The notes: a model not told the origin generated them from the letters alone. A stretch of 64,000 nt of DNA from Ruminiclostridium cellobioparum subsp. termitidis CT1112 (GCF_000350485.1 NZ_AORV01000038.1:1-64000); one strand, 5' to 3'; shown: positions 18,861-28,052, counted from the stretch's first letter. Numbers and translations: made by a program.

Positions 18861-21161
18861 TTACTTTTCTAGTCCATAAATATATCTATGAAATTCTTGA
18901 TAGTAATCTCTTCTGGCAGCCTGAGGCACTTTAGCTGCATCAAACATATCTTCAGACAATTTTTGTATTTGCTGTGGAGAGATACTTTTCCAATCAACTT
19001 GCCCTTTGAATCCATAGTTTTCATATTTCCATTTTCCAAATACAGACCTTGTTGCATTGTGTTGTTCTGGCGTTAATGCCATTGCTGTTGAATCGGCAGG
19101 TCTGGGTTTATAACCAGGAATATTTTTCTGTGCCCACATATCCATTACTCCATGATGATTTTGAATGCCTGGTGTTTTATCTCCATACTTAACTATATCA
19201 AATGGTTTTACATTGCCAACCTCACTTACTCCCGTATTAGCCGTTCCCTTATCACCTGCGTTCTTTACCTGCATTTCTGGAGTAACCGCTTTCCTTACCG
19301 GTGTTTCCGTAACTACTGCTTTCTTTACCGGTGTTTCTGTAGCGACTGCTTTCTTTACAGACACTTCTGGAAAAATAGCATTTTTTACACTTGTAAAAAT
19401 CTCATCTGCCTTTTTACAAATAGTATCAATTCCATTTCTAACCGATTTTGCAAATGAAATAATTTTTTGAATTACTTTATTTCCACCTAGAGTTTTTACC
19501 AGCTTAATTTCTGCAGCTGATTTTATTAATTCTGGAATCTTACGAAGAATTCCTTTTAAGTTATCCAGATAACCACTTAGCTTTTTAATAACTTTATTAC
19601 CACCGCCTAAGAATTTCACCAAGAATTCTATGGCATCCGTAACTACCTTACTAAACTTTCCGACCTTTCCAACCTTCAAAGCTTTAGATATAGCTTTCAT
19701 TGGCGTTGCAATAACAGAGCCTACCGCGGGAATTAAAGCTATCCCTGAAAATACCGCACCCAACCAATCCTTTCGTACTACACTTATTCCGACATTTACT
19801 CCATCGGCTATATCACCTACACCTGGAACAAAGCCTATAACATCAATTACCGTTTGAATTCCATCTAATACATCATCCGCATCAATAGTATCCTGTTTTT
19901 TATCTTCTGTAGCTTTCTTCGGTTTATTGTTTGTATTGATTGCTAATTCTTTCTTCTTTTTTTCTGTTCTTTCATTCTCCTCTTTTACTCTAATTATCTT
20001 ATTTCCTTTTTCTTTCTTCAAAGCATCATATGTAGCTTTATCCAGCTTTCCAATAGGTTCGACCCCTTGCATATACTTAACCTGTGCTAAAGTTTGGGCT
20101 GGTGCATTCTGCTTTAAGCCGTTATATGTATCCTTACAGATTTTTTGGAATTTGAGCAATGCTTTATATGTTTCTCCATCAGGGCTCCACTTACCATCAA
20201 CTCCGTGCTTTGAAAGATTATAACCTATATCCCGAAGCATGTCCTGAGCTTCAAAAACATATCTGTTATATTCACCAGCTTTTATGTTCCAGGTATTTCC
20301 TTCATTAGCATCATGAGTATTTTGCTTTGAAAGCCGTATTGCTTCTTCTTGTGTAATTCTCTGTATAACCTTACTTTCCTGCTGCATATTAGGAAGTTTT
20401 TTTAATTGCACTATGCTTTCTGTAGAACCAACACTCTCCGCCTTAGCCCCCATAACATCGGCCTCTTTTTCAAGACCTGCATTGTCATTCACAAGAGCAC
20501 CTGTTTTCATCTGCATTGTGGGTGTAACTCTTCCCTGCTTTTGCTGAACAGCATGCCAGCCCTCATGAGGAAGATGCTTTTCCTTTCCCGGTGCGATATG
20601 TATATCATTTCCCTGTGTATATGCCAAAGCTCCAATTTGCGGTGGCTTATCGGAGTTTTGATGCACTTTTACATCTGATAGATCAACACCTGATAGTTTT
20701 TCAAGTCCTGCTCTCAAATTATGTTGCATACTTGAGCTTGAAGCAGAAGTATTGCCATCATCCTTTTTCATTTGTATTGGAGGCTTAGTGCTGTTATCCT
20801 TTGAACTTATGTCTTCTTTTTTCCCATCCGAATCCTTTCCAATTTCAGAATTTGATCTTCCTGATAAACTTGGCTTCATTGCAACATTTGTCTGCTCTAT
20901 CTTTCTTTGCTGTTTGCGTAGCTTCGCTTTCTCTCTTGCTGCTACTGCTTGCCTGTACCCTATAATTGATTGCAAAAACAAGAATTCTTCTCTTGTTATG
21001 GCATCAGGATCATTAAGCATCATCTGCAGCAATTTCTTGTAATCTGTTGTTCTTACTCTTTTTTTATTTTCAGCAGGCTTATTCTTATGATTATTATTCA
21101 CAGGATTATTTGTCCTGCCTGAAGCTGGCTCTGGCTTTTTTACTAACATCTTGGTCTGCAT
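18861..21161 (-). CDS. DUF4157-type polymorphic toxin with C-terminal HNH-like nuclease
   Basis: 766 residues, without a classical signal peptide. Order of parts: basic, disordered N-terminus; a DUF4157 metalloprotease-like block (about 170-230) with LSDVKVHQNSDKPPQIGA, then YTQGNDIHIAPG and LPHEGWHAVQQKQGRV, whose HEGWH matches HExxH; a PGBD-like segment (about 270-380) with HGVDGKWSPDGETYKALLKFQ; a pre-toxin hydrophobic block (VIDVIGFVPGVGDIADGVN.. about 435-500); short repeats of TETPVKKAV type (about 615-640); and after VSEVG (about 648-652) a toxin tip with GIQNHHGVMDMWAQKN and LTPEQHNATRS, an HNH/EndoVII-like His-rich core. DUF4157 proteins are often delivered by contractile or other secretion machines. 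Intact, with a SUKH immunity gene just after it. Confidence 0.82.
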   Translation of the reverse strand: MQTKMLVKKPEPASGRTNNPVNNNHKNKPAENKKRVRTTDYKKLLQMMLNDPDAITREEFLFLQSIIGYRQAVAAREKAKLRKQQRKIEQTNVAMKPSLSGRSNSEIGKDSDGKKEDISSKDNSTKPPIQMKKDDGNTSASSSSMQHNLRAGLEKLSGVDLSDVKVHQNSDKPPQIGALAYTQGNDIHIAPGKEKHLPHEGWHAVQQKQGRVTPTMQMKTGALVNDNAGLEKEADVMGAKAESVGSTESIVQLKKLPNMQQESKVIQRITQEEAIRLSKQNTHDANEGNTWNIKAGEYNRYVFEAQDMLRDIGYNLSKHGVDGKWSPDGETYKALLKFQKICKDTYNGLKQNAPAQTLAQVKYMQGVEPIGKLDKATYDALKKEKGNKIIRVKEENERTEKKKKELAINTNNKPKKATEDKKQDTIDADDVLDGIQTVIDVIGFVPGVGDIADGVNVGISVVRKDWLGAVFSGIALIPAVGSVIATPMKAISKALKVGKVGKFSKVVTDAIEFLVKFLGGGNKVIKKLSGYLDNLKGILRKIPELIKSAAEIKLVKTLGGNKVIQKIISFAKSVRNGIDTICKKADEIFTSVKNAIFPEVSVKKAVATETPVKKAVVTETPVRKAVTPEMQVKNAGDKGTANTGVSEVGNVKPFDIVKYGDKTPGIQNHHGVMDMWAQKNIPGYKPRPADSTAMALTPEQHNATRSVFGKWKYENYGFKGQVDWKSISPQQIQKLSEDMFDAAKVPQAARRDYYQEFHRYIYGLEK

Positions 21162-21609
21162 ATATGAGTCACCCCTAAATTCAGTCTGTAATAATAAGTA
21201 AATTCCAGGTGCTATTTAACAGCCGGATTTATAAAAAAATTTTTCATTCTTAAACGGATAGATTCTGCTCTAAATCATCCTGCTTATACCCCTGCCCAAC
21301 CTTCTTCTCCCTCCTCTTTCTCATCAGCTTACTATCCACCTTGAATCCAATTGTACTCTTGTCAGGTAGTGGTACATTATTTTCAAATATCCTCCCATAT
21401 GATTCATCATTCTTGAAATTCCTAGTGCACCGAAGGCTCTCTGAACCTATGCATATATCGAGAAAGAATTTGGCTTACTCATTCCCTTGCTCTACCGACA
21501 GCGTAAGCCATTTTATTGCAAGTTCTTTGTTCTTCGGTATGTCTTTTCCAATCTACCTGTATTCTTTTAGCACAAGACATAAAAAAATGGCTGATGCCGT
21601 GCGCAGCAA
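21162..21609. other. Intergenic region, no supported gene
   Basis: The minus strand has short open stretches that look coding-like but lack starts and are broken: one ending SKLMRKRREKKVGQGYKQDD then stop near 21258, and another with SCAKRIQVDWKRHTEE near 21520-21590. I cannot assign either. They may be relics of a decayed gene between the toxin island and hflX. Confidence 0.3.
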
Positions 21610-21643
21610 AACCCCCTGGGAAGGTTAATCTTCCCAGGGGGTT
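21610..21643 (-). terminator. Rho-independent terminator after hflX
   Basis: Perfect 14-bp stem AACCCCCTGGGAAG / CTTCCCAGGGGGTT with a six-base loop, followed on the minus strand by TTTTGC. It lies about 90 bp after the hflX stop. Confidence 0.75.
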
Positions 21644-21731
21644 CGGCTAGCTAGAGTGAACAGCGGCAATATGAATCCATTGCATAAACTTATGCATAAA
21701 TTTATTTTTTTAAAGCATGGTCTTATATTTA

Positions 21732-22994
21732 TTAGCCTTTAAAAGCAAACTCCTCAAACCGTTTATAATCACTTACCCTGCATTCCACAGTGAGCAGTGT
21801 TCCGTCCTTCTCATAGCTCACCGCCTTAACATCTGCATTTTCATTAAAATACGCCACTATATTTCCCCGGTCATATGGGACCAGCATTTTATACTCCATA
21901 TACTGTGTAAATACTTCTTTACCAATGAGCCCGACCAATTCTTCTATTCCCGAATCCTTTTTAGCTGAAATATATACCTTTCCATCCTCAATGCAGGGGA
22001 TTGTCACATCGGTCAGATCAGCTTTATTGAATACAAGTATGGTTGGTATCTTATCGGCACCTATCTGCTTTAAAGTTTCATTAGTCACATTGATCTGCTG
22101 AACAAAATTTGGGTTCGAACTGTCCACCACATGCAGGAGCAGATCCGCAGTCCTTACTTCTTCCAATGTTGAACGGAAGGCCTTGACCAGTTCATGAGGC
22201 AATTTACTGATAAACCCTACGGTGTCGGATAACAAAAAGGCTTTCTTATCCGGCAGAGTAATATTTCTGACTGAAGTTTCCAAGGTAGCAAAGAGCATAT
22301 CCTTTTCAAATACTTTTTTATCGGCATTCTTTTGATAAACCTCAACCAGCGCATTCATCAGCGTTGATTTGCCTGCATTCGTATAACCTACCAATGCAAC
22401 CGAAGGCAGTCCGGCTTTGTTTCTTTTGCTGCGCTGGGTATTCCTCTCATTTACAAGCAGCTCCAACTCTTTACTCAGCTCAGCTATTTTAGACTCTATC
22501 CTTCTCTTGTCGAGTTCCAGTTTTGTTTCTCCGGAGCCTCTATTTCTGAGACCGGAACCGCCTCCCTGCCTGCTCAGATTATCATTCAGGCCTTCCAGTC
22601 TGGGAAGCATAAATTTAAGCCGTGCCACTTCCACCTGAAGTTTCGCTTCCCGCGTTTTCGCTCTTTTTGCGAAGATTTCAATTATGAGCATGGTTCTGTC
22701 AATTACCTCCCTCTCAAGCGAATCCTCCAAATTCCGCAGCTGGGACGGGGTGAGTTCATTGCTAAAAACAACAACATCCGCTTTTACTTCATCAATCAGC
22801 AGCCTTACCTCTTTCACCTTGCCCGAGCCAATATGGTAAGCGGTATTAACTGCTTTTAAATTCTGCTCGACCACCCCTGCAATTTCCAGCTCACATGCAG
22901 CCGCTAAATTCTTAAGTTCTTCCATTGAGTCTTTAAAAAATGTCTGGTTATTTATATTTATACCTACTAAAAGTGCTCTTTGTTTTTGTATCAT
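21732..22994 (-). CDS. hflX: GTPase HflX (ribosome-associated)
   Basis: 420 residues. The N-terminal nucleotide-binding domain (KQRALLVGIN, IGSGKVKEVRLLIDE) and linker with RRIESKIAELSKELELL and the basic GGSGLRNRGSGETKLELD are followed by the G domain: G1 GYTNAGKSTL, G3 DTVGFISKLPHELV, G4 NKAD. HflX binds the large ribosomal subunit and splits or rescues stalled ribosomes under stress. The ATG at 22994 is preferred (GAAGGAG nine bases ahead) over a TTG two codons earlier. Intact. A partial, frameshifted copy of its middle lies at 26240-26645. Confidence 0.92.
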   Translation of the reverse strand: MIQKQRALLVGININNQTFFKDSMEELKNLAAACELEIAGVVEQNLKAVNTAYHIGSGKVKEVRLLIDEVKADVVVFSNELTPSQLRNLEDSLEREVIDRTMLIIEIFAKRAKTREAKLQVEVARLKFMLPRLEGLNDNLSRQGGGSGLRNRGSGETKLELDKRRIESKIAELSKELELLVNERNTQRSKRNKAGLPSVALVGYTNAGKSTLMNALVEVYQKNADKKVFEKDMLFATLETSVRNITLPDKKAFLLSDTVGFISKLPHELVKAFRSTLEEVRTADLLLHVVDSSNPNFVQQINVTNETLKQIGADKIPTILVFNKADLTDVTIPCIEDGKVYISAKKDSGIEELVGLIGKEVFTQYMEYKMLVPYDRGNIVAYFNENADVKAVSYEKDGTLLTVECRVSDYKRFEEFAFKG

Positions 22995-23093
22995 AATCAA
23001 TCGCTCCTTCGATATGCTAAAATAAATACTTTATAGCACGGAGTCATGATTTCACTTTTTCCATTGATATTGGAGGCTACGTCACAAACCGTG

Positions 23094-23231
23094 CCTTAGA
23101 TTCTGATTCTTATATAAAAAGCGGTAATCCGGATTCTCATTTTAAACGCCTCCCTCCACAACGTTTCGGGGTACTTTTCAGCCCTTAAAACATAGTTAAC
23201 TGTCTGTTGGATTCCTGTATTCGAACAACGG
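23094..23231. repeat. Repeat copy A upstream of hflX
   Basis: About 138 bp, roughly 85% identical by eye to 26645-26784. On the minus strand both copies carry GGAGGGAGG followed at once by a 14-codon frame starting ATGAGAAT and ending in a stop (MRIRITAFYIRIRI here, MRIWSTVFYIIIST in copy B). Together with the hflX fragment copy this shows a segmental duplication of the hflX region. Confidence 0.8.
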
Positions 23232-23408
23232 AATAAATATGAAAAGGCCGCAAATGAACAAAATTCACCTGCAGCCTTATTTTTTATCACCAAAATCGAA
23301 AAATGTACCGAAAAAGACATGAATGATGTATTAATTACACTTACATCTGACGAATCTCGGAATGGTAATATTAAAAGCAAGTATGATGTTCTTTACAAGA
23401 ATCCATAA
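23196..23408 (+). pseudogene. C-terminal remnant of an unknown gene
   Basis: An open frame without a start codon runs on the + strand into a stop at 23408 and then directly into a good terminator. It contains a plausible coding segment (ALFFITKIEKCTEKD, NDVLITLTSDESRNGNIKS). Its first part overlaps repeat copy A. The likely reading is the 3' end of a lost gene, left by rearrangement. No family recognised. Confidence 0.4.
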
Positions 23409-23459
23409 AATAAGGTACATAAACAGACCTGCTGAAAGGTCGATTACCTTATTTTTTAT
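23409..23459 (+). terminator. Rho-independent terminator
   Basis: Outer stem AATAAGGTA / TACCTTATT and inner stem GACCT / AGGTC, followed by TTTTTATTTAG on the + strand. It begins at the stop of the remnant gene, supporting that frame as once real. Confidence 0.7.
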
Positions 23460-23619
23460 TTAGTTTTGATTAAACTAAATTGCGTATTCTGATAAAGAAA
23501 ATCCTCACTCTTAACACCTCAATTTCTTTTTATTTTATTTAATTATAACATGAGATTGGCCGGTTATCAATTTATAAAATCCATTAGTAAAACAATTCTA
23601 CATGTTGCCTTGAACGATG

Positions 23620-24200
23620 AAAGCTAAAAATCAAATACTCATTTTCATATGTTAATCCAAATATCTCAGTAGCATAACCTATAGACATAGGTATAATCAC
23701 ATTGGACTTGTTCTCCTTCACTGGAATATAATAACCCTCATTTTTCCTTCTTAATTCAGGCAGTTGTAATGACCTCTATAAGATAATACCATATTTTCCT
23801 GCAATAGAGTATGAGGAAACGATTAGTCCCGTCCTCTCACAACTAAAAAGCATTATAGCGAAGCTACAATATCGTGTCATTTCCATCAGGATTTTTAATA
23901 TTGAGAAGTCAATACCTTCAAGGCAAATCTTTCGAAGGTTCTTTAACCTCAATGCCTAATACCATATCCGTTGTACTCTGCATCAGCGTCCGTAACTCTG
24001 AATTCGAATCCTTGATATGCATTTAATGTCTGCAGCATAAACCCTTCATCGTAACTCCTGACGATACAGTTAGTGGTTTCATCTCTTTTTCCGAACAAGA
24101 TTTTCAATGCAGTGCGTCTCACTGTGATCCACGTTGACATCTGCGCCAAAAACATCTCGATACAAATCAGCGAGTTGGTTCGGGGTAGACGATGTAATGT
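23620..24200 (-). pseudogene. Degraded coding region, unassigned
   Basis: On the minus strand several coding-like pieces follow one another in different frames with stops between: NQLADLYRDVFGADVNVDHS, then NCIVRSYDEGFMLQTLNAYQ, then CERTGLIVSSYSIAGKYGII, then LRRKNEGYYIPVKENKSN and SIGYATEIFGLTYENEYLIF. They probably represent one or two genes broken by frameshifts. I cannot name a family with confidence. Confidence 0.35.
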
Positions 24201-24259
24201 TGATGCAAACCCATATTCAAGTACTAATTTTTTGGTATTTTAGAGACCTAACTCTTTGA

Positions 24260-25807
24260 TTACCTTCTATTAGAGTAATTTGATGTATGCAACCCTTTCC
24301 AAAACCCCGGATGTATTTGGATTTTTAGATCTCTATTAAAAGTTGATCTATCGTTTCTAATGACAGAAAAATATTCCGTATAACCCTTTTTATATCTATT
24401 TTTATAATCGTATGTGTTATTAGTTGTATAGTTAACATTGTGAATTATAGCCATACTGTAAAGGTATTTTAATAATTCTTCTGCTTCCATCTCAATTTTA
24501 TCCTCGAAGTTTTTAAATTGGCTTTTGAAAGCTGTTAATGGGAATGACTGAGACCCCATTAATCTCAAAAACTCATAAAGTGTATCAATTCTTTTAACCT
24601 TTACGCCTATTTCATTTTCTACTTCAGAAAGCAGCCATAAGGAATATTCTTTCTCAGCATTATTAACTGTCCTATGGTAGAGGTTACCAGTGCTTTTAAC
24701 TTCATCTTGAATTTTAATACAGAATTGAACAAGATCCCTAGGTCTATGAAAAGTCCTATGGATTAAATATTTAAAAATATTTATGGGCCTTCCATTATCC
24801 TCCATACGTATAACTTTACTGTCAAAAATAGTTGAAAATGCATTCCTTTCATCAATAGAACGAATTGAAGAACTTATTCTCTTATTAATCACTTGTATTA
24901 GCCTTGGGTTTTGCCAATCATCTTTATTCACGATAGACCAATTTAGATTTAATTTGTATCTATCCCATCTGGCACTTTCCGAATCAAATGCATTTATTGA
25001 ATAAAATATATCTGATCTTAAATATGCAATTACTTTCGAATCTTTAATATTTTTAGAACGAAAGGTTTGGTTAATATCATAAATAACTTTAAACAAACTA
25101 ATAATTGCTTGATGATAATTATTAAAGTCCTGTAATTGGTTGTAATTATCATCCAATTGGTCAAACTGTATGATAAATCTATTGCTACCCGAATACTTAA
25201 TTAAATAATTAATAATTAAATTTTCCAATCGCCTATTTATTTTAGTTATGTTATCAAGTTCATCATTTAAAGTTTTATTACATGATTTTTCCGTTTGTCC
25301 AGTAACATACTTAATCGATATACCTGTTGAGCTTTTATCAGCAATTGTAGTAATTTGTTTATGCAAATCAACTAAATCCTCGCCAAAAACATAATCAACG
25401 TATGATTTCATTTCTTTAAACTCGTCATTTATCGTAGCAAGTTCATCTCTAACGATTAAAGATGCAAATTCAGATAATATTATGTTATTCCATATACTCT
25501 GGTACTGGTTTGGTTTTGAGAAATTATCATCACTCAGTTTTAAAAGTTTTTCAAATGGAAAAGTTTTAAATGATAAATTTGAAATTAAACATCCATGTAT
25601 TACCGATTGGGTTTGAATCCATTTATATATTGCTGATTTACCAGTACCTTTTCTGCCAATAATGTAAAATGTATTTTCTTCAATTATCTTCTGCCAATAG
25701 TTATCATCAAGAAAGTATTTTTCCAAGTTAGCATCATATAAACCATCTATATCGCCAAAATCAACCTTTTGTATATTTTCTACTAGGTATTTTTCTATTC
25801 CTCTCAT
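24260..25807 (-). CDS. P-loop ATPase resembling the Sll1717/FunZ family
   Basis: 515 residues. A Walker A motif GRKGTGKSA lies near residue 50 after an N-terminal segment with YFLDDNYWQKIIEENTFYI; IIQFDQLDDNY near 215-225 fits a Walker B strand; AYLRSDIFYSI and RPRDLVQFC near 360 resemble sensor and arginine-finger regions of STAND/AAA-type ATPases. The C-terminus looks like a winged-helix region (FLRLMGSQSFPLTAFKSQF). The closest match I recall is the P-loop ATPase 'Sll1717 family', seen near defence and accessory loci. ATG at 25807 with GGAGGATAAAATGA. It stands alone, AT-rich, between duplicated hflX segments, so it is probably acquired. Function unknown. Confidence 0.65.
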   Translation of the reverse strand: MRGIEKYLVENIQKVDFGDIDGLYDANLEKYFLDDNYWQKIIEENTFYIIGRKGTGKSAIYKWIQTQSVIHGCLISNLSFKTFPFEKLLKLSDDNFSKPNQYQSIWNNIILSEFASLIVRDELATINDEFKEMKSYVDYVFGEDLVDLHKQITTIADKSSTGISIKYVTGQTEKSCNKTLNDELDNITKINRRLENLIINYLIKYSGSNRFIIQFDQLDDNYNQLQDFNNYHQAIISLFKVIYDINQTFRSKNIKDSKVIAYLRSDIFYSINAFDSESARWDRYKLNLNWSIVNKDDWQNPRLIQVINKRISSSIRSIDERNAFSTIFDSKVIRMEDNGRPINIFKYLIHRTFHRPRDLVQFCIKIQDEVKSTGNLYHRTVNNAEKEYSLWLLSEVENEIGVKVKRIDTLYEFLRLMGSQSFPLTAFKSQFKNFEDKIEMEAEELLKYLYSMAIIHNVNYTTNNTYDYKNRYKKGYTEYFSVIRNDRSTFNRDLKIQIHPGFWKGLHTSNYSNRR

Positions 25808-26239
25808 TCATTTTATCCTCCATTAGCATCATAATCTTAATAAAGTAATTCTATGTACAATTACAAAATCCTCTATTTTTCACCAGTAAATATGTGATCT
25901 AAAGTACGTTTGTTTATAAATAGTTAAAGCTTCATTTCCAGATCCGTAATGGAGACAATACCACTATCTGACCGATGGTTATCTATTAACAAAAGTATGA
26001 ATCTATAAAAATGGTAGCACCCGTTACCAAAACCGTTCAGCTTGTAGAAAATATACCGTTCGCTATACTTCAGTAAAAATTTCAAGATCTTTAGCCGACC
26101 ACCAAGTACGTTCTCCTTTTAAGGTATAACTCATCCTTTCGCTCTTTACAATTTATTCTGTAGCAGTAACACCTTACAATGCCTTAGTCTTGCTAAATAA
26201 CAGACCAAAAAGAAAGTAATTTTGCATATCCGCGACAGC

Positions 26240-26645
26240 ATCAGCGTTAATTTGCCTGCATTCGTATAATCTACCAATGCAACCGAAGGCAGGCTGACTT
26301 TGTTTCTTTTGCTGCGCTGGGTATTCCTCTCATTTACAAGCAGTTCCAACTCTTTACTCAGCTCAGCTATTTTAGACTCTATCCTCCTCTTGTCGAGTTC
26401 CAGCTTTGTTTCTCCGGAGCCTTTATTTCTGAGACCAGAGCCACCTGTCTGCTTAGATTATCATTCAGGCCTTCCAGTCTGAGGAGCATAAATTTAAGCC
26501 GTGCCACTTCCACCTGAAGTTTTGCTTCCCGCGTTTTCGCTCTTTTTGTGAAGATTTCAAGTATAAGCATAGTTCTGTCAATTATCTCCCTCTCAAGCGA
26601 ATCCTCCAAATTCCGCAGCTGGGACGGGGTAAGTTCATTGCCGAG
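26240..26645 (-). pseudogene. Partial duplicate of hflX, frameshifted
   Basis: Matches 22355-22765 of hflX at high identity (Walker-adjacent GYTNAGK region back to the linker), with a four-base deletion near 26450 that breaks the frame, and lacks both ends of the gene. Joined directly to repeat copy B, whereas in the intact locus about 330 bp of hflX 5' end lie between these parts, so the copy also carries an internal deletion. Confidence 0.85.
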
Positions 26646-26784
26646 CCTTAGGTGCTGATTATTATATAAAAAACGGTACTCCAAATTCTCATTTTAAACG
26701 CCTCCCTCCACAGAGTTTCTGGATACTTTTCAGCCCTTGAAACATAGTTAACTGTCCGTTGGATTCCTGTATTTAAACAGCGGA
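26645..26784. repeat. Repeat copy B next to the hflX remnant
   Basis: Second copy of 23094-23231, same orientation. See the hflX duplication. The bases 25808-26239 before the hflX fragment hold nothing I can support. Confidence 0.8.
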
Positions 26785-26821
26785 AAAAACATGTTGCCAT
26801 GAACAAGCTACTTTGGGGTAC

Positions 26822-26854
26822 AAAAAACCCTCGACAGAAAACCTGTCAAGGGTT
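26822..26854 (-). terminator. Terminator of the AraC-type regulator gene
   Basis: AACCCTCGACAG pairs with CTGTCAAGGGTT (one mismatch), followed by TTTTTTG on the minus strand, 20 bp after the regulator's stop. Very similar in sequence to the hairpin at 43005-43033 at the other end of the nif block. Confidence 0.8.
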
Positions 26855-26874
26855 AACCAGAATTAGTAGTAATT

Positions 26875-27792
26875 TTAAATATTTTGGCCGCCTTCACCTT
26901 TATACTCCCGAATTGGAATTCCTTCAATATAGCCACGTGCTCCTATTGGAGCAAGCTGAAATCTCGGACCGTCGTTTGGTGCCCAATCCCATCCGAAATG
27001 TTTTGGATTGTAGCGCTTGACAGCATTCCATACGGTGCTTATTACTTCACCGAACTTTTCATCCTCAAACGGTTCACTTTGAAAAACCATATATTTGCAG
27101 GCGGGTAAATCTATAATATCAAAACCGTCGGGAATTTCCCCGGAAAAATCAACAGGAACTTCGACCCCCTGGCAATATTCCGATGTGCCCGGCACACGCA
27201 TGTTTTCGGGCAGCCAGACACCAATTGATTCCTGCAAAGCGCCCTTAATGCTTTCAAGAATCCCCCACACATCGCAGCCAACCTCTTCACAATAGGCAAA
27301 GTATTCTGCAGCCCTTATTCCCCGTTTTAATATGAGCTTACGTTTCGGTCTTTCGATAACCTGCGTAAAAACAACCATATCAGACATAACTTCCTTTCCT
27401 CCTTCAAATAACTTATAGTAATCACGGATTGGGTAGTAGGAAAATAATCGCAGCGGGGGTGCCCTTTTGCGGTATTCTTGCGGAGTTATGGCGAACTCGC
27501 GGGAAAAAGCTTTGGTGAAGCCCTCGTGGGAGCCAAATGCAGACTCCAATGCAATGTCGAGTATGCTTGTGCTGGTATCCCGTAATTTTTTGGCTGCCGC
27601 TGACAATCTGACCATTCGGAGATACTCAACGGGTGTTTTCCCCATCAGCTCGGAAAAAGCGCGCAAAGAGTGCCAGGGCGAATACATCGCAGCTTTAGCC
27701 AGGTCCTGTAGAGTTATTTCCTCACGGTAATGCGCCATGATATATTCCTGCATTCGCTGTACAGCATTTATTTTTTCCCAATTGCTTAACAT
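26875..27792 (-). CDS. AraC-family regulator with GyrI-like effector domain
   Basis: 305 residues from ATG 27792, chosen because AGGTGGTAGAA precedes it; in-frame ATGs at 27819 and 27834 exist. Residues 10-110 form the double helix-turn-helix of AraC/XylS regulators (LQDLAKAAMYSPWHSLRAF; ILDIALESAFGSHEGFTKAF; ITPQEYRKR). The C-terminal ~160 residues are a GyrI-like small-molecule-binding domain (ERPKRKLILKRGIRAAEYF, CKYMVFQSEPFEDEKFGEVI, IPIREY). Such regulators respond to drugs or hydrophobic ligands. It is divergent from the nif operon, sharing the 375-bp intergenic region, but there is no direct evidence that it controls nif. Confidence 0.85.
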   Translation of the reverse strand: MLSNWEKINAVQRMQEYIMAHYREEITLQDLAKAAMYSPWHSLRAFSELMGKTPVEYLRMVRLSAAAKKLRDTSTSILDIALESAFGSHEGFTKAFSREFAITPQEYRKRAPPLRLFSYYPIRDYYKLFEGGKEVMSDMVVFTQVIERPKRKLILKRGIRAAEYFAYCEEVGCDVWGILESIKGALQESIGVWLPENMRVPGTSEYCQGVEVPVDFSGEIPDGFDIIDLPACKYMVFQSEPFEDEKFGEVISTVWNAVKRYNPKHFGWDWAPNDGPRFQLAPIGARGYIEGIPIREYKGEGGQNI

Positions 27793-27988
27793 TTCTACCA
27801 CCTGAAGAAAGTCTAACATATCCGGGGCAATCATCTCTTGACCTAAATTGCTTTCTTACCTTGGATGATTATATCACACTTCGTGCCTTCCCGGATTCAA
27901 CCAAAATCAAAGGATAAATATGTGATTTCTCGTTAAATTAAACAAAAAATGGGGGTTCTGCATTGTATGGATTCGACAATATGATGTA

Positions 27989-28017
27989 TTGAATTGCTCT
28001 TGGCGGGCCTCTATAAT
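27989..28017 (+). promoter_or_regulatory. sigma-A promoter of the nif operon
   Basis: TTGAAT (27989-27994), 17-base spacer, perfect TATAAT (28012-28017). Start would be near 28024, giving a ~140-nt leader before nifH. An inverted repeat ATTGT-N9-ACAAT (27962-27980) sits just upstream of the -35 and could be a regulator site. No sigma-54 -24/-12 element is seen. Confidence 0.7.
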
Positions 28018-28052
28018 TAAATCATAATAAGTGACGACGAATCGTTAACCCG

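Noticed and set aside
23780..23880. MazF/PemK-like toxin remnant (ERTGLIVSS segment)
   Set aside because: The similarity is one short motif in a region full of stops; not enough to name a family.
27960..28020. sigma-54 or GlnR control site before nifH
   Set aside because: No TGGC-N8-TTGC type element, and the ATTGT-N9-ACAAT repeat does not fit the GlnR consensus spacing.
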